DNA from: Paenibacillus oceani
Lineage (GTDB): Bacteria; Bacillota; Bacilli; Paenibacillales; NBRC-103111
DNA length: 64,000 nucleotides
Assembly: GCF_014705615.1 (NCBI RefSeq)
Contig: NZ_JACXJA010000010.1
Coordinates: 1 to 64,000, forward strand
Reading direction: 5' to 3'
This document shows, piece by piece, positions 45,069 to 54,174 of the stretch (positions within the stretch are counted from its first letter, which is position 1; every line of letters begins with the position of its first letter). The notes beneath the pieces are model-generated. The model was given only the letters and a program-made list of their open reading frames with translations, was not told the DNA's origin and did not search any database. Position numbers and translations under genes: made by a program.

Positions 45069-45389
45069 AGTAAACTCTCCTCTATGTTCCCATATTGTTC
45101 GATCTCGTTCTCTCGTTTCGTTTCACTTCTTCGCCCGATCTTCTCGGTCCGTTTGCTGGGTGCCGTTGGAATCGGTTCCGTCTGTAACCCATTATAAGCT
45201 TCTGTTCCGCCGCTTCCAGTTTCATTTTAGTTTAATCAAAAACCCGGCAGCAGCAAGGCATCCAGCGATCGTTGAAGGGAATTACATAATGTGGGGGAGC
45301 TGATCCTTCCATCCCCGCCCGAGCGGAAAGGTTCCTCTGTCCAAACCGAGCCGCCCTCCGGACTGTCAATCCGAGGTAAGCTCTACACG

Positions 45390-45416
45390 ACAAACCCGCA
45401 GGACACATTCCTGCGG
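45390..45416 (-). terminator. Terminator after the MDR dehydrogenase gene
   Basis: CCCGCAGGA pairs with TCCTGCGGG around a 5-base loop; on the minus strand TTTGTC follows. It separates this gene from the FAD oxidoreductase. Confidence 0.75.
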
Positions 45417-45471
45417 GCTCCCGTCACTATTCTGCTAATACGTTCAGCTTCACACTGCCTCTTGCCCGCGG

Positions 45472-46479
45472 TCAGCCTTCCGTTGACAGCTTCGTCCAAT
45501 CCAGCATAACGCCCATAACCGAACTCCGGTTTTTGGCCAATAGATCGTAAGCGGCAGCCGCCTCAAGCGGAGAATACCGGTGCGTGATTAATCCGGACAC
45601 CTCCATCCGGCACTGGAGCAAATAACGGATAAACAAGCCGGCCATCTCGGTATGGGTCCAGGACCGGTACGTCATAGTGCCGTGAATACCCAGGATCGAC
45701 ACGGAATTTGTTACGACGTTATGCCCCATCTCCTGACGCGAAGGCGTCGCCGTATCCCCCAGCAATATTACGCGTCCCAAAGGTTTGACGAGCTTGGTGG
45801 CCCGGGCCAGAACCGCCGGATGACCGGTTACGTCGAAGACAACGTCCAGCATTCGGCCTTCGGTTGCATGACGGATCTCTTCTTGTGCTTCACCCGCATC
45901 CATAGCGAGCAGATGAAGGCCCGGACGTTCCTGAATCAGCTTCAGGCGGTCCTTCGCCGGGTCGATGGCGAAAAGCTGCTGCACCCCGGAAAGAGCCAAA
46001 TATTGCGTAACAAGCTGTCCCAATAGGCCGAGTCCGATCACGCCGACCGTCTCCCCGAGCTGCAGCTCCGCTCTTCTTACGCCGAGCTGCGTCGTCTTGG
46101 CGAGATTGATCCACGCTCCCTGCTCGTCGCTGATCCCTTCCGGAAGCGGGCATACCCGCCCGGCGTCCGTTTTAAAGTATTGGGCGTGCGCATTCTCGAC
46201 AAACACCCGGTCGCCCTTCTGTATGCCGCGAACTTCCGTTCCAGCGTCAAGCACTTCCGCCACCATCGAATATCCGGGACGAAACGGATATCGGACCCAG
46301 CCCGCCCAGTTCGTATCCGCGTCGAATACGCCTTTGAGACATTGCATCTCCGTGCCTGTACTGATCAGCGAACAACGTGCGGCGCACAAAAGCTGCGAAG
46401 GCCCGAGCGAAGTTTCGAGCGTTTCCTTGCGTACCTCTACCTTTTCCTTGTCTGCGAATACGATGTTTATGGTGTCCAT
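45472..46479 (-). CDS. MDR-family dehydrogenase (no structural zinc lobe)
   Basis: A 335-residue medium-chain dehydrogenase. The NAD-binding motif VGVIGLGLLGQLVTQY is clear (about residues 149-164). The usual zinc ligands (GHE and the four-Cys lobe) are absent; at the GHE position is PGYSMVAEV. It resembles the group including sugar-nucleotide and bacteriochlorophyllide-type dehydrogenases. RBS GAGGAGG lies 7 bases before ATG 46479. Ends with its own terminator. It stands next to a broken AraC gene that probably once controlled it. Confidence 0.82.
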   Translation of the reverse strand: MDTINIVFADKEKVEVRKETLETSLGPSQLLCAARCSLISTGTEMQCLKGVFDADTNWAGWVRYPFRPGYSMVAEVLDAGTEVRGIQKGDRVFVENAHAQYFKTDAGRVCPLPEGISDEQGAWINLAKTTQLGVRRAELQLGETVGVIGLGLLGQLVTQYLALSGVQQLFAIDPAKDRLKLIQERPGLHLLAMDAGEAQEEIRHATEGRMLDVVFDVTGHPAVLARATKLVKPLGRVILLGDTATPSRQEMGHNVVTNSVSILGIHGTMTYRSWTHTEMAGLFIRYLLQCRMEVSGLITHRYSPLEAAAAYDLLAKNRSSVMGVMLDWTKLSTEG

Positions 46480-46579
46480 CCTGGAACCTCCTCAAGTCGG
46501 AATAAATTCCTCTTGGGAGTATTGTATAACCGGGAGGTGCAAACAACGTAGAGCATGCCTTTGTTGAAGTTTAACACTT

Positions 46580-47022
46580 TTACAGGTTGAACAGCCTTTT
46601 GTATTGCCTCGGGGATATGCCGGTATATTTCTTAAACAACCGGGTAAACGTCTGAATATCGTTAAAGCCGAGAATCCGGCTGATTTCGGTAATATTCATC
46701 TCGCGCATTTCCAGAAGCTTCTTCGCCTTGGCGATCTTGATTTCACGCTGGAGCAGAATCGGCGATGTGCCGAACATTTCTTTGAACCGGTTGCTGACAT
46801 AAGTCGGATTCATATGTAAATCTGCGGCCAGCTCCTTTAACGAAAGCGTTGCCCCGGGGTGATCTCATAGATTCGATCCCGGACCCGCAGCTTGGCCGAG
46901 CCGCTTTTCACATAGGTCATCATGTAATAGTGCTCGAACACGCGATTACGGTAATTCATCGCACGGAGCCTGTGGATATCGAATTGAAGCACGTTCAGCT
47001 CCGCCGTTTCCAGTAAATCGTT
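46580..47022 (-). pseudogene. AraC-family regulator with internal deletion
   Basis: The front (47020-46862) reads LNVLQFDIHRLRAMNYRNRV and SGSAKLRVRDRIYEITPG, a cupin sensor, then a frame change or deletion, with a TAA at about 46855. The end (46849-46580) reads LSLKELAADLHMNPTYVS, then MNITEISRILGFNDIQTFTR and SPRQYKRLFNL, the AraC DNA-binding domain. The middle 100 or so residues are lost. A TGA directly precedes the front, so its original start is also gone. A 77-residue C-terminal piece could still be made from ATG 46813. Confidence 0.8.
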
Positions 47023-47673
47023 TCATAACCAGTCCGTACATGCCTCCGCCCGCTCCTGCAGATCTCGAAACAACACGCCGGCATGATAGCCATCGCATAC
47101 GGCATGGTGAAGCTGTGCCGATAAGGGGATCATTATTTTCCCGTCTTGCGGGAAATATTTCCCCATCGTAAAAATAGGCAGCAAATAGGTTCCCTCGTTA
47201 TAGATGTTCAAGTTAAAGCCCGTGAAGCTGACCCAGGGAATACTGGAGATCGGGAACGTATTCGGCGGCTCGTTTGGTTTTGCGGCCAATCCTTTGACGT
47301 TTCCATACTTATTGCTGTCGTCCAGATAGCGGTTGTAAAATGCATGAAAATCGTCGCAGTACGAAGTCCATATGGACGAAAAAGTTTTATCGTCGTCATG
47401 GAAAATCGTATAGCCGGGAGACATCCGGTCCCAATAGCCTAACCGGCCTTCGGCATCGAAACAGGTGCGAAACTCGAGGTGGCGGTTCACCACGGCGGTG
47501 ATCATGTGCAGCAGGGCCGGGTACAGCTTGATCCTCTTTAGCCTGACTTCGGCCAGCAGCCTCGTAACGTCAAGGTTTGCCGTCATGCTGTACGTGCATC
47601 GGACACGGTCTAAATAATGTTCAAAGTAAGGTTTCCGGCTCCATGTATCCAAATCAATCCGAGTGAAATTCAT
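47023..47673 (-). CDS. cat: Chloramphenicol O-acetyltransferase (type A)
   Basis: A 216-residue enzyme, the normal length. It has the catalytic block QLHHAVCDGYH (residues 188-197; HHxxxDG), WVSFTGFN with the conserved Ser near 149, FRTCFD, and YPALLHMITAVVN. The family transfers acetyl from acetyl-CoA to chloramphenicol and inactivates it. The RBS TAGGAGG lies 9 bases before ATG 47673. It can be masked by pairing with a leader peptide coding region just upstream, as in inducible cat genes of Gram-positive bacteria. Its TGA directly abuts the broken AraC gene. Confidence 0.9.
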   Translation of the reverse strand: MNFTRIDLDTWSRKPYFEHYLDRVRCTYSMTANLDVTRLLAEVRLKRIKLYPALLHMITAVVNRHLEFRTCFDAEGRLGYWDRMSPGYTIFHDDDKTFSSIWTSYCDDFHAFYNRYLDDSNKYGNVKGLAAKPNEPPNTFPISSIPWVSFTGFNLNIYNEGTYLLPIFTMGKYFPQDGKIMIPLSAQLHHAVCDGYHAGVLFRDLQERAEACTDWL

Positions 47674-47682
47674 CGTATCGTC

Positions 47683-47737
47683 CCTCCTAGAATAGTGGAT
47701 TGCTATTTTAGGAGGCTGAATCCACTGCTTTAATCAT
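47683..47737 (-). promoter_or_regulatory. cat attenuation leader (9-codon peptide and alternative hairpins)
   Basis: On the minus strand a short ORF (47737-47708) encodes MIKAVDSAS and ends TCC TAA, similar to the pC194-type cat leaders. Within it CCTCCTA is complementary to the cat ribosome site TAGGAGG (47683-47689). A second stem, AGTGGATT (47719-47726) with AATCCACT (47694-47701), interleaves with it, so the two cannot form together. A stalled ribosome in the leader would free the cat site. Confidence 0.8.
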
Positions 47738-48356
47738 AACCTCATCACATTCCTGTTCGTTTTTGTGTTCATTATACCATCCGGCTTGCCGCGGCTCCAA
47801 AGGACAGTTTGGCTATAACGGTCGCGAAAAGGCGTGTGCGGCTTTACGAGTCCGCTAGGATAAGAAAAGCTTCTAGACAAAGCCATTTCCACGATGAATG
47901 CCTCTGGCGAAAGCGAAGGATTTTCAGGGTAAGGCAAATGGCGTGTCATTTTACCGCTGTAACGCCTTAGTAAAATAAAAACGCTAAAAAAGGAACCCGC
48001 CGGCAACGGGCCGCGGGTTCAAGGTTTATATTATAAAAGGGGTCTATTTCATAGTAACGTTCGAACCTTAATGTAACGTGAATCGTTTGTTACATTTGGA
48101 TTACAAAATCGTAACCGCTAACACAGAGCTTGCAGGAAAAACGTTAACGGACTTGGACATAGCTTTTGTCAAAAGCGTTTGTCTGTATGCCATCCGGTTG
48201 CGAAGGTGGAAATGGAGATGGAGATGGAAACCAGGGCCTGACTTTTGATTTGCACGCGGGTGAGGCGCTAGGCAGTATTCCTGCATTTAAGAATGATCGT
48301 CCGGGGGGGAAACGCCTGGAGGACGCTCTTTTTATCAGAGGATCACGTGTACACAA

Positions 48357-48385
48357 TTGTCGGATTCGGGATAATCGGTTATACT
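48357..48385 (+). promoter_or_regulatory. Promoter of the amber-interrupted regulator
   Basis: TTGTCG (48357-48362), 17-base spacer and TATACT (48380-48385). About 105 bases before the start codon. Confidence 0.6.
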
Positions 48386-48491
48386 CTAACCCTATTGAAT
48401 CGGCGTGAAGCATATGCCGCTTTAATACGAGCGTCTGTTTATGGATGCCGTATTGGAGCGGCTTTTTGTATGGATGAAAGGAGACGGGGCA

Positions 48492-49124
48492 ATGAGCTTT
48501 TTTACTAAAGCTTATGAGGAATGGCTGCAACAAAAAATGGCGAACGAGAAAAATCCGAGAAGGCGTGAATTCCTTGAAAAAGGATTGACCCACAGCACCG
48601 TGGAGTTTCTACGATCCTGTTGGTATCCAACAGTCGGGAATTTGGATCATCTGTACCCCGAATGGGAAGTTAAGGATGTTCATAATGCCGTACGTTATCT
48701 CGATTTGGCGTATATTCCGGGAGGCGCCAAAGGCTGCATTGAAATCCAAGATTATCGCTCTCACGCCAGAGACATCGGTGTTTCACGCTTCAAGGATTTG
48801 TGCAAGAAACATTCCATGCTGGCACTCGACGACTGGACACTGCTCACTGTCGCCTACCTCTCAGTAGTCGAAGAACCCGAATTTTGCAAACAGCTTGTAC
48901 TAGCTTTTATCGGAAAATTTATCTCCACTCCTGTATAGTCCGACTTGGATTGGGCTGAAGCAGAAGCGCTTCGATTCGCGCGCCGTCTGCTCCATTGTTT
49001 TTCAGCCGCCGAACTGGCCGGTCACCTTCAACTTTCCGATCGTCACACACGGCGTATCTTGCATGGCTTAGTCGAACGAAATTTGTTAATCGTAGTCAGC
49101 GGGAAACAGCGATATCGGACGTAG
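48492..49124 (+). pseudogene. Transcriptional regulator-like gene interrupted by an amber codon
   Basis: ATG 48492 has AAAGGAG 8 bases upstream. The first 148 codons end at TAG (48936-48938). In the same frame 61 further codons follow, reading DLDWAEAEALRFARRLL, FSAAELAGHLQLSDRHTRRI and LIVVSGKQRYRT to a second TAG. This tail is a clear winged helix-turn-helix. The front half (YRSHARDIGVSRFKDLC, LDDWTLLTVAYLSV) looks like a conserved sensor domain that I cannot name. The amber is probably an inactivating mutation that removes the DNA-binding domain. Confidence 0.75.
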
Positions 49125-49169
49125 CGGCTCTGTTGGGAGCGGAAGTCGTGAACGGTGTATGAGAACAAA

Positions 49170-49361
49170 AACTCTAACGGACACAGCGGCCGTTATTACG
49201 GTGAATTTCGATCATTTTGATTTCTAACGGACATAGATGCACTTATTTGGTAGGAAACGTATCTTTTGGAGGTGGTTCGGAGTAAATAAGCGCTGTGGTG
49301 ACCGTTACATCTAAAAAAACTGTTTCTTAGCGAAATAACCTCCACCATGTCCGTTAGAGTT
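49170..49361. repeat. 192-bp element with long inverted ends
   Basis: AACTCTAACGGACA at the left is repeated, inverted, at the right (TGTCCGTTAGAGTT), and similarity continues inward for about 30 bases (..GCGGCCGTTATTACG and ..GTGGAGGTTATTTCG). A third copy, TCTAACGGACATAGATGCAC, lies inside. Non-coding; MITE-like. Confidence 0.7.
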
Positions 49362-49371
49362 GGGTTTAGCT

Positions 49372-49566
49372 TATATTCCGGGCCGTTAGAGCACGGTTAG
49401 CTGAAACTCTAGGACATTAGAGCACGGTTAGCTTAATTCCGGGCTATCAAAGCAGGGTTAGCTTAATTCCATGCCGTTAGAGCATGGCTAGCCTAATTCC
49501 GGGTTGTCAGAGCATGGCTAGCTTAATTCCAAGCCATTAGGAGCATGGTTAACTAAAACTCCGGGC
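49372..49566. repeat. 30-bp imperfect tandem repeat, about 6.5 units
   Basis: Units of the form GTTAGAGCAYGGTTAGCT-TAATTCCGGGCC, of 30 bases (two of 31-32), in direct array. Variation is spread throughout and no unique spacers exist, so it is not a CRISPR. It lies directly after the inverted-end element. Confidence 0.85.
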
Positions 49567-49792
49567 TCCTCACCGCTTTAACAAGGTGAAGAAGATCTAC
49601 ATGCAATCTTGGGTTCGGAAAGCGGCGCTTCAAGCCTGCACGGCCCGTTTGTCGGCCACCCGTTCTGCGATGCGGCACGTTCGCATGCAGATTGCATTTC
49701 AACCCCTGCCCTGCCGGGCGTACAAAAAAAAGCTTCTGCGGCACCCGTTCCCGCAAAAGCTTCTTAGCTTCTTCTTCCCTATTCGACAGCCT

Positions 49793-50905
49793 TCACCCCA
49801 GCCAGGACGCGACCCGGTCCCTCAGCTCCTGAGGAGGCTCCAGCCCCAGCACTTTACGGTACGTATGCTCGAATACCGAAAACTGTCTGACAATCTTCTC
49901 CTTATCGCCTCTCATCGCATAAAGCCCCATCAAGGTCCGGTTCATCTCCTCGTGTACCGGGTACAACGATACGTACGCTTCCAGCCGCTGCTCCGCCTTC
50001 AACCATTTCTGCTTGGCGAGGTCCTCGGCAAGCAGATAACGAACGAGCGCCGTATATTTGTTGAAATGGGCTTCCTCCAGAGGCATTTTCCACAGGTACG
50101 GCTTCCCGTCGAGCAAAGGCCCTTTGTACAGGGCGCACAGCCGTTCCGCTTGCTCCGCATCTTTCGGATCGCCCGTCAAAGCGTCGTATTCCTTCTCAAA
50201 GGCTAACACATCGTATAACACGTGTCCCGTATCCAGCAGGTAGCCTTCGTTAGACTTCTGTATATCCATGCCGATTCCGTTCTCTTTCAATAGTTTCTTC
50301 AACCGGTAGATCGTGTTGTGCAGATTATGGGATACCCGCTCCTCTTTCATATCCGGCCACAGCATATCGGCGAGCTGCCATTTGCTCTGTTCCTTACCCG
50401 GATGACACAGGAAATAGGCGAACAGCTCCTCCGTCATGCGTGTCGGAAAACGAACCGGAGCTCCCTCCGGACTCCGGACATCCAGTCCCCCAAAGCATTT
50501 GATCGCAGAAGTCCAATCCCTGTGCCCGTTCAGGACGACGGGACGATGCAGCTTCAGGAGACGCTCCGCGACCCGTTCGATTGCCGCCGGCGTTACAGGC
50601 TTCAAAATATAATCCAGCGCGTATACATCGAACGCTTCCAGCGCGTAGTGCTTGTAGGCGGTTGTAAATACGATTTTGGTCCGTTCCGATAACCTGCTGA
50701 TGTTTTGCGCAAGCTCGAGCCCGTTCATCCTCGGCATCTCCACGTCCAGAAACGCGACGTCCGGCTCGAGGCGCGGCAGATGGTCCAGCGCCTCAAGCGG
50801 ACTAACGAACGTTCCTGTGATCGTAAAATAGGGGTTGCGGCCGATGATGACCTTCATCAAGTCCAAAATCGGCTTTTCGTCTTCGACAATAAAAACTTGA
50901 AACAG
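49793..50905 (-). CDS. Receiver-BTAD response regulator with a CTG start
   Basis: A 370-residue regulator. The receiver (residues 2-120) has VFIVEDEKPIL, the phospho-acceptor Asp in VAFLDVEMPRMNG, and LDYILKPVTP. Then a winged helix (about 145-230) with WQLADMLWPDMKEERVSHNL and a BTAD helical domain (about 240-365) with YKGPLLDGKPYLWKM. The first ATG (50866) would cut off the receiver's first strand and acidic pocket. Read upstream, CTG at 50905 has AGGAGG 7 bases before it and gives an intact receiver. It follows the hybrid kinase gene by 35 bases. Confidence 0.85.
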   Translation of the reverse strand: MFQVFIVEDEKPILDLMKVIIGRNPYFTITGTFVSPLEALDHLPRLEPDVAFLDVEMPRMNGLELAQNISRLSERTKIVFTTAYKHYALEAFDVYALDYILKPVTPAAIERVAERLLKLHRPVVLNGHRDWTSAIKCFGGLDVRSPEGAPVRFPTRMTEELFAYFLCHPGKEQSKWQLADMLWPDMKEERVSHNLHNTIYRLKKLLKENGIGMDIQKSNEGYLLDTGHVLYDVLAFEKEYDALTGDPKDAEQAERLCALYKGPLLDGKPYLWKMPLEEAHFNKYTALVRYLLAEDLAKQKWLKAEQRLEAYVSLYPVHEEMNRTLMGLYAMRGDKEKIVRQFSVFEHTYRKVLGLEPPQELRDRVASWLG

Positions 50906-50940
50906 AGCTATTCCTCCTCTCTCAGTAAGTCAGCCCGTCC

Positions 50941-53900
50941 TTAACTGGCCGGCAGATACATCATTACTTTAGTTCCGAGTCCCGGCTCGGAGCGGATCGT
51001 CAGAGCGGCACCCGGTATCGTATCCAGACGTTTGCGGATATTGGAGATGCCGATGCCGCCGGTTTTTCGCTCGCCTGCAGACAAGTGATACAGCAAATCG
51101 TCCGGAATTCCGACCCCGTCGTCTTCGATCGTTACTTGAATATATCCCTCGACTTCGCGAATCGCAAGCGTTACCTTCCCGGGTCCTTCTTTTTCGAACA
51201 GCCCGTGCCGGATCGCATTTTCCACGAACGGCTGGATGCATAAGGAAGGAATTTCGATGCGGTTCAGTTTCGGGTCGGAGGTGCAGACAAAGTCGAACCG
51301 CTCCCCGAATCGGGCTTTTTCAATCTCCACGTACGCCTCGATCAGCTCCAGCTCCCGATATAGAGGGACGAACAAGGTAGAACGGTCCATGTCCAGAATG
51401 TACCGCAAATATTGGCTGAGCATAGTTAGCAAATAGGCCGCTTTTTCTCCATCCGTGTAGCAAAAGGAGATTACGCTGCTGAGCGCGTTGTACAAAAAGT
51501 GCGGTTTGATTTGTGCCTGATGAAACGCGTGCTCGTTGCGAATCGCCTCCTGAATCGAAGTTTTCATCGCGATCAGCGTCTGAATTCGGGCGATCAGCGT
51601 CTCCCCGTCAAACGGCTTGGTTACATAATCGTTGGCTCCTGCCCTGAAGCCAAGCGCAATATCCTGCGTAGTATCCTTGGCGGTCGCAAACAGGATAGGC
51701 AGATCCAGAATTGAATAGTGTGTGCGCAGCGTCTGGCACAGCTCAATGCCGGACGTTCCCGGCATCATTACATCCAGAATGACGAGATCGACATCCGGAT
51801 GCTGTTTCATTTTGTCCATCGCCTCTTTGGCCGAGAACGCGACAACCACATTGTAACGATGCCTCTTCAAAATGGTAAGCAAGCTGTGGATATTGGAAGC
51901 CTCGTCGTCAACGATCAGTATCGTATCCCCCTGCTGGTTTACAATATCCAGCGGAGCATCGTCGAAAGCGACCCGCCGCAGCTCTTCATAAGCGGATGCC
52001 GCTTCGCGGTACACCGGTATCCGTTTTACGGCAGGCAGCGTGAAAACGATGCTCGTCCCCCGGCCAACCTCCGACCAGGCCACCCGAATGTCCCCGCCCA
52101 TTCGTTCGACCAGCTTGCGGCTGATGTACAGGCCGACGCCCATACCGGTATAACCGTCCTGCGGAAGCAATCCATCCAGTTGTTCGAAATATTCGAAGAT
52201 CGCATCACGCCGTTCCGGCGGTATACCGGTACCCGTATCTTCGACATGTAGATAAACTGTCTCATTCTCCACGGTCGCGGTGATCTCGATCGTCCCTTGG
52301 TCCGTATGCTTGATCGCATTATGGACCAGGTTGTATAACACTTGGCGCAGCCGGTTCTCGTCGGCCAAAACCCATACGTCGGAGTCGACCTGATTGACCA
52401 GCCGGACGGCTTTGCCGGCAAGTTCGAATTGCAGCACGTCGCATACGATTTGCGCGGCAACCTTCACGTCCACCACCGTTTGCTGCAAGCGCAGCTCCCC
52501 GTGCTTCAAGCGGGTCACGTCAATCAAATCGTGGATCAGCATCGACAGCTTCATGGACGTATCTTTGATCAGCCACAAGTTTTGCTTTTGCTTCGCGGTC
52601 AAATTGTTCTCCTCGTCGTCCAGCAAATAGGAGGTCATATTCATAATGCCGTGAAGCGGAGTTTTGATTTCATGGGACGTATTAGTCAGAAATTCGTCCT
52701 TCAACTGATTGGATATCGTCAGCTGATGCGTCAAGCTTTCCGTTTTGGCATAAGCGTTCGAGAAACGTACAGCAAGCAATATATTCATGAAGATGATGAA
52801 GCTGATGACGCCGAATTTCCCCGCCAGATCCGTAGGAACGAGATTTTCCGCATACAGGCTTCCATCGACAAGAAAGAGGAGGAGCGACACGATCCCGCCG
52901 ATAAATAGGGCCTGCTCCCTGCGCTCGGACGAGAGCCCTCCGCTTTTGCCGTACAAATAAATCATTCGGCCGATGATGCACAGAATCGCGATACCGAGGT
53001 ATACATAAAACAAATATTTCGCTTGGATGTGTTCGTGGTAGGGCAGCACGACAACCGCGGCTACGTATACGGCAAGCGGAGCCAGTACTGCCTTCCTCCT
53101 CCGGGGCGACATCAGACGAGGGTCCACCGTGCAGAAAAATAAAATAATGACCGCCGCGCTGAGAAATTCGCTTACATCCAGCAGCTTGTAGGCGATTTCG
53201 AACGGGAGATCCGGCAGCGTCCGTTGCAAAATCTTCTCGCCGAACAGCGATTTCTGCACGACCAGGATCAGCATATAGAAACCGCTGAGCAAGTACGACC
53301 GTTCTCTTCGTCCGATAAAATAAAGACTGAGGTGGTAGGAGCCGAACATGCCCAGAATGAGGATCATCGCAATGTCGGTGCCGAGCTGGATTCCGTTCAT
53401 CTTGGTCATTGCGTGGTGCAGCCCGAACGGGATCGAATTCACGATGCCTCCGGTGACAAAAACGTGGTTCGACACCTGGATCACAATTTCAACTTCGCGG
53501 GAACCGGTGTGGAAAAATGTAGTATACGGCGTATTGCCCGGACGGTATTCGTCAATCCCGGCTGCTGGCAGACCGCTCTCTCCTTCCGGTTTGCCATTGA
53601 TGAACAGCCGGTGGGACATGCGGACGCTTCTCATTTTCAGTCCGAAAACTTCGTCCGTTACGGGAACGATTACTTTCAGCCGATACGTGCCGTACCCTTT
53701 GCGGGTCATGCCGCTATCCGCCAGCTTTCCTTTCCACGTGCCGGGCACCGATAAATAAGCGGGCTCCGGGCGTGTGCCTTGGCGAAAATCCAAAGGCTCC
53801 AGCAGTTGATCTTCATAAAACTCCCATTCTCCGTCCAGACGGACAAGCCCTGAGCCGCGAAAATCCCAATCCGATAAATCCAATACCCCCTGCTTGGGAG

Positions 53901-54012
53901 GCGGCGAGCTTGGATTCGGTATGGATTGGGAATACACTCCGATAAACAAAACGATCGAAATCGCAAAGATCGAGCTGATTCCAGCGAGCTTCCGGTAAAA
54001 CTCTCTACTCAA
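50941..54012 (-). CDS. Hybrid sensor kinase: 7TM-DISM, HisKA, receiver and LytS-type kinase
   Basis: A 1023-residue membrane protein starting at TTG 54012 (AGGGGA 7 bases upstream). Order: one N-terminal helix, an extracellular carbohydrate-binding-like domain (about 45-200; LVRLDGEWEFYEDQ), a 7TM-DISM region (215-420), HisKA with His in NTSHEIKTPLHG (about 445), HATPase with VHNAIKH and GVGLYISRKLVERM, a receiver with ILIVDDEAS and phospho-Asp in LVILDVMMPG (about 741), and finally a LytS-type His_kinase (QIKPHFLYNALSS, about 837) with a second ATPase (VENAIRHG). Its partner is probably the receiver-BTAD protein. Confidence 0.88.
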   Translation of the reverse strand: MSREFYRKLAGISSIFAISIVLFIGVYSQSIPNPSSPPPKQGVLDLSDWDFRGSGLVRLDGEWEFYEDQLLEPLDFRQGTRPEPAYLSVPGTWKGKLADSGMTRKGYGTYRLKVIVPVTDEVFGLKMRSVRMSHRLFINGKPEGESGLPAAGIDEYRPGNTPYTTFFHTGSREVEIVIQVSNHVFVTGGIVNSIPFGLHHAMTKMNGIQLGTDIAMILILGMFGSYHLSLYFIGRRERSYLLSGFYMLILVVQKSLFGEKILQRTLPDLPFEIAYKLLDVSEFLSAAVIILFFCTVDPRLMSPRRRKAVLAPLAVYVAAVVVLPYHEHIQAKYLFYVYLGIAILCIIGRMIYLYGKSGGLSSERREQALFIGGIVSLLLFLVDGSLYAENLVPTDLAGKFGVISFIIFMNILLAVRFSNAYAKTESLTHQLTISNQLKDEFLTNTSHEIKTPLHGIMNMTSYLLDDEENNLTAKQKQNLWLIKDTSMKLSMLIHDLIDVTRLKHGELRLQQTVVDVKVAAQIVCDVLQFELAGKAVRLVNQVDSDVWVLADENRLRQVLYNLVHNAIKHTDQGTIEITATVENETVYLHVEDTGTGIPPERRDAIFEYFEQLDGLLPQDGYTGMGVGLYISRKLVERMGGDIRVAWSEVGRGTSIVFTLPAVKRIPVYREAASAYEELRRVAFDDAPLDIVNQQGDTILIVDDEASNIHSLLTILKRHRYNVVVAFSAKEAMDKMKQHPDVDLVILDVMMPGTSGIELCQTLRTHYSILDLPILFATAKDTTQDIALGFRAGANDYVTKPFDGETLIARIQTLIAMKTSIQEAIRNEHAFHQAQIKPHFLYNALSSVISFCYTDGEKAAYLLTMLSQYLRYILDMDRSTLFVPLYRELELIEAYVEIEKARFGERFDFVCTSDPKLNRIEIPSLCIQPFVENAIRHGLFEKEGPGKVTLAIREVEGYIQVTIEDDGVGIPDDLLYHLSAGERKTGGIGISNIRKRLDTIPGAALTIRSEPGLGTKVMMYLPAS

Positions 54013-54098
54013 CGGTTGTTCCCCTCTTCTTGGAAGTCGACAGACAACCTCTACTATACCACGCCGATCTCCCAAAAAAATCACAAAAGTGCAGTAAA

Positions 54099-54141
54099 AA
54101 ACCTCCAGATCCGCTTGTACGCTGCGGGGCCGGAGGTTCTT
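54099..54141 (-). terminator. Terminator of the SDR gene
   Basis: Minus strand: AACCTCCGG...GGAGGTT followed by TTTT. It separates the SDR gene from the hybrid kinase gene. Confidence 0.8.
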
Positions 54142-54174
54142 CTCCAAATCTTATTCGGTTGTAACGGAGGAGCG

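Noticed and set aside
48166-48408. 80-codon frame with a GGAGATGGAGATGG simple repeat
   Set aside because: Overlaps the promoter of the next gene, has no ribosome site, and is mostly simple sequence.
49372-49566. Possible CRISPR array
   Set aside because: Repeats are adjacent, without spacers of unique sequence, and no cas gene is present.
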